This document shows positions 45,486-64,000 of a stretch of 64,000 nucleotides of DNA, one piece after another (positions within the stretch are counted from its first letter, which is position 1; every line of letters starts with the position of its first letter). Below the pieces are notes generated by a model that saw nothing but the letters and a program-made list of their open reading frames with translations, made no database searches and had not been told where the DNA came from. Both the position numbers and the translations under genes were made by a program. Location: positions 62,001 to 126,000 of the forward strand of contig VWYX01001140.1 of assembly GCA_013396525.1 (NCBI GenBank). The letters run 5' to 3'. This DNA is from Chaetorhynchus papuensis (taxonomy: Eukaryota > Chordata > Aves > Passeriformes > Rhipiduridae).

Positions 45486-47646
45486 CTGCAGTCCAAAGAC
45501 AGGCAATGAATGGAGAAAAAAGCAACTCCAAAGCAAGTGGAATGAAGAAAGAGGCACGTTATTAGGAGATACAAAAGAAACGCAAACCAAACGAGAGGAC
45601 ACACTGTTCCAATGCGAAAGTCCAGAGAAAACCATTTCCCAGGTGTTTCAGAAGGGCATGCTGCTGTCCATCCATCCCAGCTGGGTACATGAGTCACACT
45701 CCATACTATTTAGTAGTCTACATTTATACTTGCAATAGAGAGAGCACCTCTTTTGTACTGTACATAATTCCTTGCCCCAAAGAGCTTACAATCTAAGTTC
45801 ATAAAAAAAGAATGCATCAAGTAGCTGGATCAAGATCAAACAAATGGAGAAGACAAGGAGATAATTTTATAAGGGATTAAAGTTGGGTTACATTACTAAG
45901 TGAGGTAACTTCTGAACATCATTGGCAGTGATGTTCTTAAGACATTAAGTAGCTTTTCAGTTAGAAGGTCTTCTGATCATGAAAAACTGGTTTAAAATGT
46001 ACAGAATGATGCATTAAAAGTAATCCACAAAAATTCTTAAAAATGGACTTGTTGCCAAGACACAAAAATGTTCAGATTGCCGAAGTTCTTCACTTGAGAC
46101 ACTAACTTGTCATTCTGCTAGAAAGATATGGATGTTAGAGAAATTCATATGTACATGTAACATTTGAATGTAAAAGGCTTTTTACATTTACGCTTAAAAT
46201 GTTAAATTCTGATTTAAGAATCCTGTTGCTATAAACATAGGCTTAATACTTAAATATTAATATGAAAATAGTGCTATTTGAAAAATGTATTTTAAACTTT
46301 AAAATAAGCTATGGACAAGATACAGCTGGTTCAAAAGATCAACATTCTTTAACTGGAGTGACTCACTTTTCCCACTTTTTAAAAAAGGGACAAACTTTTT
46401 CCCACTCTGTTCCTGCCACTTGTCAGTTATAATAGAAGTGATCTGTCCATCAACTTGAAACATTTTTAGTTAACTTTGGGGGGGGTTCATTTGTTTTGCA
46501 GGGTTTTTCTTCACATTTCCCTATTTATATATAGTTTTCTGAATTCCAAGCCTTGCACTTTATATATAATTTATATGTCACCTTTGTGCCCAACTTAGCT
46601 ATCATTTCTTAATCCCTTTACATGCAAATAGAAACTACCATCTTTCATGCAACTATGACATTCTTTCATACCAGAGAATTTTGCTTTGGATTATATACAT
46701 AAATCACCTGCACCACTTCCATGACATTTGAAAAAATGTTGGAATAGTTATGGTAGTAAAAATTCACCACAATTATCCAGTCTGTTTATGATAACCAAAA
46801 AGAGAAATACTTGTTTTTCACGGTAACAGCATAACCAGTGGTAAATCTGACCTGACCTATCCTTCTGGAAGGGAAGCAGATGTTAAGAGAATTTCATTTA
46901 TGCACAGAAGTGAGACAGTGATGTTAAGGACTGCTAACAGAGGATGATTTATCTTTAATTTTTAAAGGAATTCTCAAGAAAATCAAACCAGATATTAAGA
47001 ATAAAGAACTATAAATATATTTGACCCAAGTCAATACTAACATTTACTTTTTAGAAATTACATTTGTATTAAATTTGCTTATAGGAGGATACAAAAGGAG
47101 TATAGCCACAGATTACCAAGAGAATCACTTCTGATCAACAGCTAAAAATGAGGGAAGAAAATGGCCAAAAGATTACGATCAACCACTTCTTGTACATGCC
47201 ACAAAATTACAAAAAATTCCCTGCAAACCTGTAATAAACCCCTCCCCCTTATTTGAATGAGTTTCAATTCCCAGATAAAGATGAATCAACAAAATTAAAA
47301 TATTGTGCTGTTTTATTGGTGTAAAAATCACACAATTGCTAGTTCTGATTCTGCAGAGATACATCCATGCAGTTAAACATCTATGATCCCACAGCCAGAA
47401 GAAGCCATTAAATAGAATATCTGCTGTTAGTCAGCAATTAATGCAAATTTACATATGAGATCAAAATGTGTGTATCGTACAATATACAACAAATCCTAAT
47501 ACAGTACATCAACCTGAATAGCAGGATACACTCAAGGAACTCTGTTAATAGTGAAGCCTGTCTATATGCCAGAGAAGTAAGGCCTGGAAACAAGATGACA
47601 GAAGGTACCCCAGAATTCCTAAGAAGCAAAACTGTTCAATTTTTGT

Positions 47647-48596
47647 TTTATTTTTCTTTTTTGCTGGGAATTAGAAGTTTATAGAGGTATTGACACATTA
47701 CTTGACAATACAATTTGTTATAGTGAAGACTGGTGGATGTGATCTGCTATTAAAAGGTAACGTGTGAGACATGCAATTACAGGTGGTGCTTAGATAATGT
47801 GCAATTAATGTTTGGGATCTACACCCAACTCTTTTCACAAAAGGGAGAACTAAAAAAGACCTGTTTGATAGACTACCAATTGTGCCATAAATGTTTCTAC
47901 ACATGCGGCTGAATCAGGATCATGAAGGGGTAAAACGTGAACACCTGGCAATCTGTGGTTACATACTCTATAATGTATGCAACAAAAATCACAAAATCCA
48001 ATCCAGTTGGTATGGCAAACAACCTGCAAGAAGTCTCCCAACCTGAGTAAGCTGGTGAATTGCAAAGAGGCAGGCTTTCTAGAATCGTGAACAACTTCCA
48101 ATTGTGAAAGGCAGCTTGGGAAGTAACATTGGCCGATGACTGATTAGTAGTTTGTCTCTTTTCTGGCACAATAAAATAAATGCCATAGTGAACGAAGAGT
48201 TTATGTGCTTAAGAGTTTAAAATCAACTGATTAGCAACCCTCTTCTGCAAAGATGTTTCAACAGGAAAAAAAACCATGAAAAAATTCCAGTTGGAAATTT
48301 TGGCGACAAACTCTGCAAACTCAAGTCCAACAAAGATCACAGATGCCCACAGAAAAAGCTGTGAGAGGCAGTGTCACATTCAAGGAAAAAGTCGGTTGTT
48401 TTTGTTTTTTTTTTTTTTTTTCTCTCTGTACTGAAATTAAAATACTTAAAATACAAAAGTGGACAAATTGACAAAACAGAACCACAACATTTAATGTAGA
48501 ATAGAGTGCACTGAGCTAGATGCATGGATATTTAAATAGGCCTTGAAACCAATACCCCTTTCGAAATTAGTAAATTCACAGTTAACGGCAGTAGGC
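47647..48596 (-). other. REPS1: REPS1 3' UTR (probable extent)
   Basis: Starts after the REPS1 stop. The first canonical minus-strand AATAAA is at 47652-47647. A variant ATTAAA at 48495-48490 could give a very short UTR. The true end is not visible. Confidence 0.45.
48396..48426. repeat. Poly-T / T-rich tract in the REPS1 3' region
   Basis: A run of about 17 T preceded by ttgtttttg; on the REPS1 transcript strand this is an A-tract. Confidence 0.85.
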
Positions 48597-62635
<14,039 letters not shown>

Positions 62636-64000
62636 CTGCTGAACAGACAGAGGAGAGAAGTCAGCATGATGAGGAAGATGGGAGTAAAAGATCACTGAGG
62701 AGATTTAGCACAGTAGTTCAGAGGTTGCACTGGAAAGTACTATATTTGCACAGGAGAGTACATCACTTGGGAAGCACACTAATATACATTAAGTATTTCT
62801 ATTTTAGTTGGAGATTGTTGTGGAACCAAGTTCGTTATCTGTCAATATTAATCTTTACACTCAGATTTTCTAATGATGATACAGGTGCACAGGCAACCCA
62901 GAAGTACCTTCAGAGTCCATACTCGCCAATGAACACCATACAAGTAAAAGAACTGGTTAAGACATCCGTATACTTTAAAAATAAAAATCAGAGACACATT
63001 GTGTGCATTTGTAGTCATAAAATGCACAGAAAGGTTCCTCAGCTTTGTAGCTGCCAAGTTTCAAACTTATCTGGTAAATGCTGATTTTCTTACAAAATCC
63101 CAGACAAATGAACAGTGAGCAGAGTACTCCAATCACACCAGTTTAGCTTGCCAGTGCAACCCCCAAGAAGTGATTCTAAGCTGTAAAAGAGCATTTTCAC
63201 AAGTGTAAATCACTGACAAGGCAAAGAATTAAATTCAAACATACTGTTGTGATTCCTAAAGGCAAGTAAGTCAATCTCTGAACAATTTCATAAGATACGG
63301 GCATGCTGTATCAATACATGGCTGTCAAGAATCCTCAAGCAAACTGAGTCAAGTTACAGCCACAAGTGGATCAACAAAGCACCAAAGTACATTAAATTAG
63401 TCTGTGACCTGGAAACCAGATTAAAAGTCACACCAGGAATGCTAAACTTGCTATATTTTGGTAAAATAACAAGTAAATATTAAGCAAGTTTCAAACACTA
63501 CAAATACAAGTTTCAAAAACTTAAAAAAAATAAATATAGTGCTCAGAAAATTTGACAAAAATTATGTTAGTTATAGTTGTGGAAACAACTTGGGTGTTTG
63601 ACTCTATGACCCTTGTGGGTCCTTTCCAACTCAGAATATTCTGTGTGTGATATTCTTGTCCCATCTCTATAGGTAAATAAATCTAAATGATTTCAGAAGC
63701 TATAGGACAAACTATATGGTGTTAGCCAACCTAACCTCATGTTCTCCTCTACACCAAACTATATTCACTGAACAGCCTGTATGTGAACCAAGTCTAGAAG
63801 AGTTATTTCAGAAATTACTTCTTAAGGAAATTCTTAAATAACTGTTTACAGTCAGATGAAATGAAATTAAGAAAAATATTAATTAAATTTGTAATTGCTG
63901 TCATGTGTGGTAAAAATTCTTGTAGAGAAAGAGCCTTATCTCCTCATTTCAAACTTTAAATTAGGGCAAAGCTTATGGAATTCTAGTCATATGGGAACGG
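62636..64000 (-). other. REPS1: REPS1 intron reaching the window edge
   Basis: No upstream REPS1 exon (the one ending before WETF) was found, so this intron continues past 64000. A CR1 3' end lies at 63587-63655. Confidence 0.7.
63587..63655 (+). mobile_element. CR1 LINE 3'-end fragment
   Basis: Reads tgacccttgtgggtccttt, then ccaactcagaatattctgtg and tgtgatattct, matching the CR1 terminus (gggtcccttccaac followed by attctatgattct). Confidence 0.8.

Larger units (their letters stand above)
43120..48489. other. Intergenic DNA between the relic block and REPS1
   Basis: AT-rich. It includes a 104-codon plus-strand frame (43458-43772; LEALRRVITAAVVMLIPLAA) of unknown nature, the candidate minus exon at 45411-45485, and the probable distal 3' UTR of REPS1 at the right. 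No RNA gene was recognised. Confidence 0.5.

Overview
The window is nuclear DNA from a bird. The evidence is many truncated CR1 LINE fragments, a solo LTR of the avian ERVL type, vertebrate exon-intron structure with GT-AG introns, and two CpG-rich promoters in otherwise AT-rich DNA. The gene order NHSL1 (-), CCDC28A (+), REPS1 (-) matches the human 6q24.1 neighbourhood. I cannot name the species.

Region 1 (1-17.7 kb) is the 5' end of NHSL1, transcribed leftwards. Its first coding exon (16380-16737) lies in a large CpG island and encodes a WAVE-homology domain. Everything to its left is intron 1, with CR1 pieces, an ERVL-type solo LTR (about 3875-4281), a striking direct/inverted duplication at 7.8 kb and two coding-like blocks (12.0-12.2 and 12.8-13.1 kb) that I cannot name.

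Region 2 (17.7-33.5 kb) is intergenic. It holds CR1 fragments, a GC-rich 20-21 bp minisatellite (32501-32624) and a divergent pair of CR1 3' ends just before the next promoter.

Region 3 (33.6-39.4 kb) is CCDC28A, transcribed rightwards and complete as coding sequence. Five coding exons join in phase to 184 codons plus stop, including a 23-nt microexon. The promoter has two ZNF143/THAP11-like motifs and a CACGTG E-box, and is broken by a 76-base assembly gap. A 37-bp perfect inverted repeat lies in the intron before coding exon 2.

Region 4 (39.4-48.6 kb) is the tail-to-tail interval between CCDC28A and REPS1. In human this is where ECT2L lies. Here the interval is only about 9 kb and shows no intact ECT2L. 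It contains a CR1 ORF1 esterase relic, a plus-strand coding-like but frame-broken block (42.5-43.1 kb), and one or two phase-compatible minus-strand exon candidates (40946-41096, 45411-45485) that belong to no gene I recognise.

Region 5 (48.6-64 kb) is the 3' half of REPS1, transcribed leftwards. Eleven coding exons join perfectly in phase (1131 nt, 376 residues plus stop), covering the proline-rich region and the C-terminal RalBP1-binding coiled coil. The two EH domains must lie beyond 64000.

The genes share no operon-like relation. NHSL1 (WAVE regulation) and REPS1 (Ral-linked endocytosis) both act in membrane and actin dynamics, but their adjacency is ancient synteny. Most of the window is ordinary vertebrate intron and intergenic DNA. 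The most unusual items are the hairpins, the 7.8-kb template-switch-like duplication, and the unexplained exon-like sequences in the CCDC28A-REPS1 gap.
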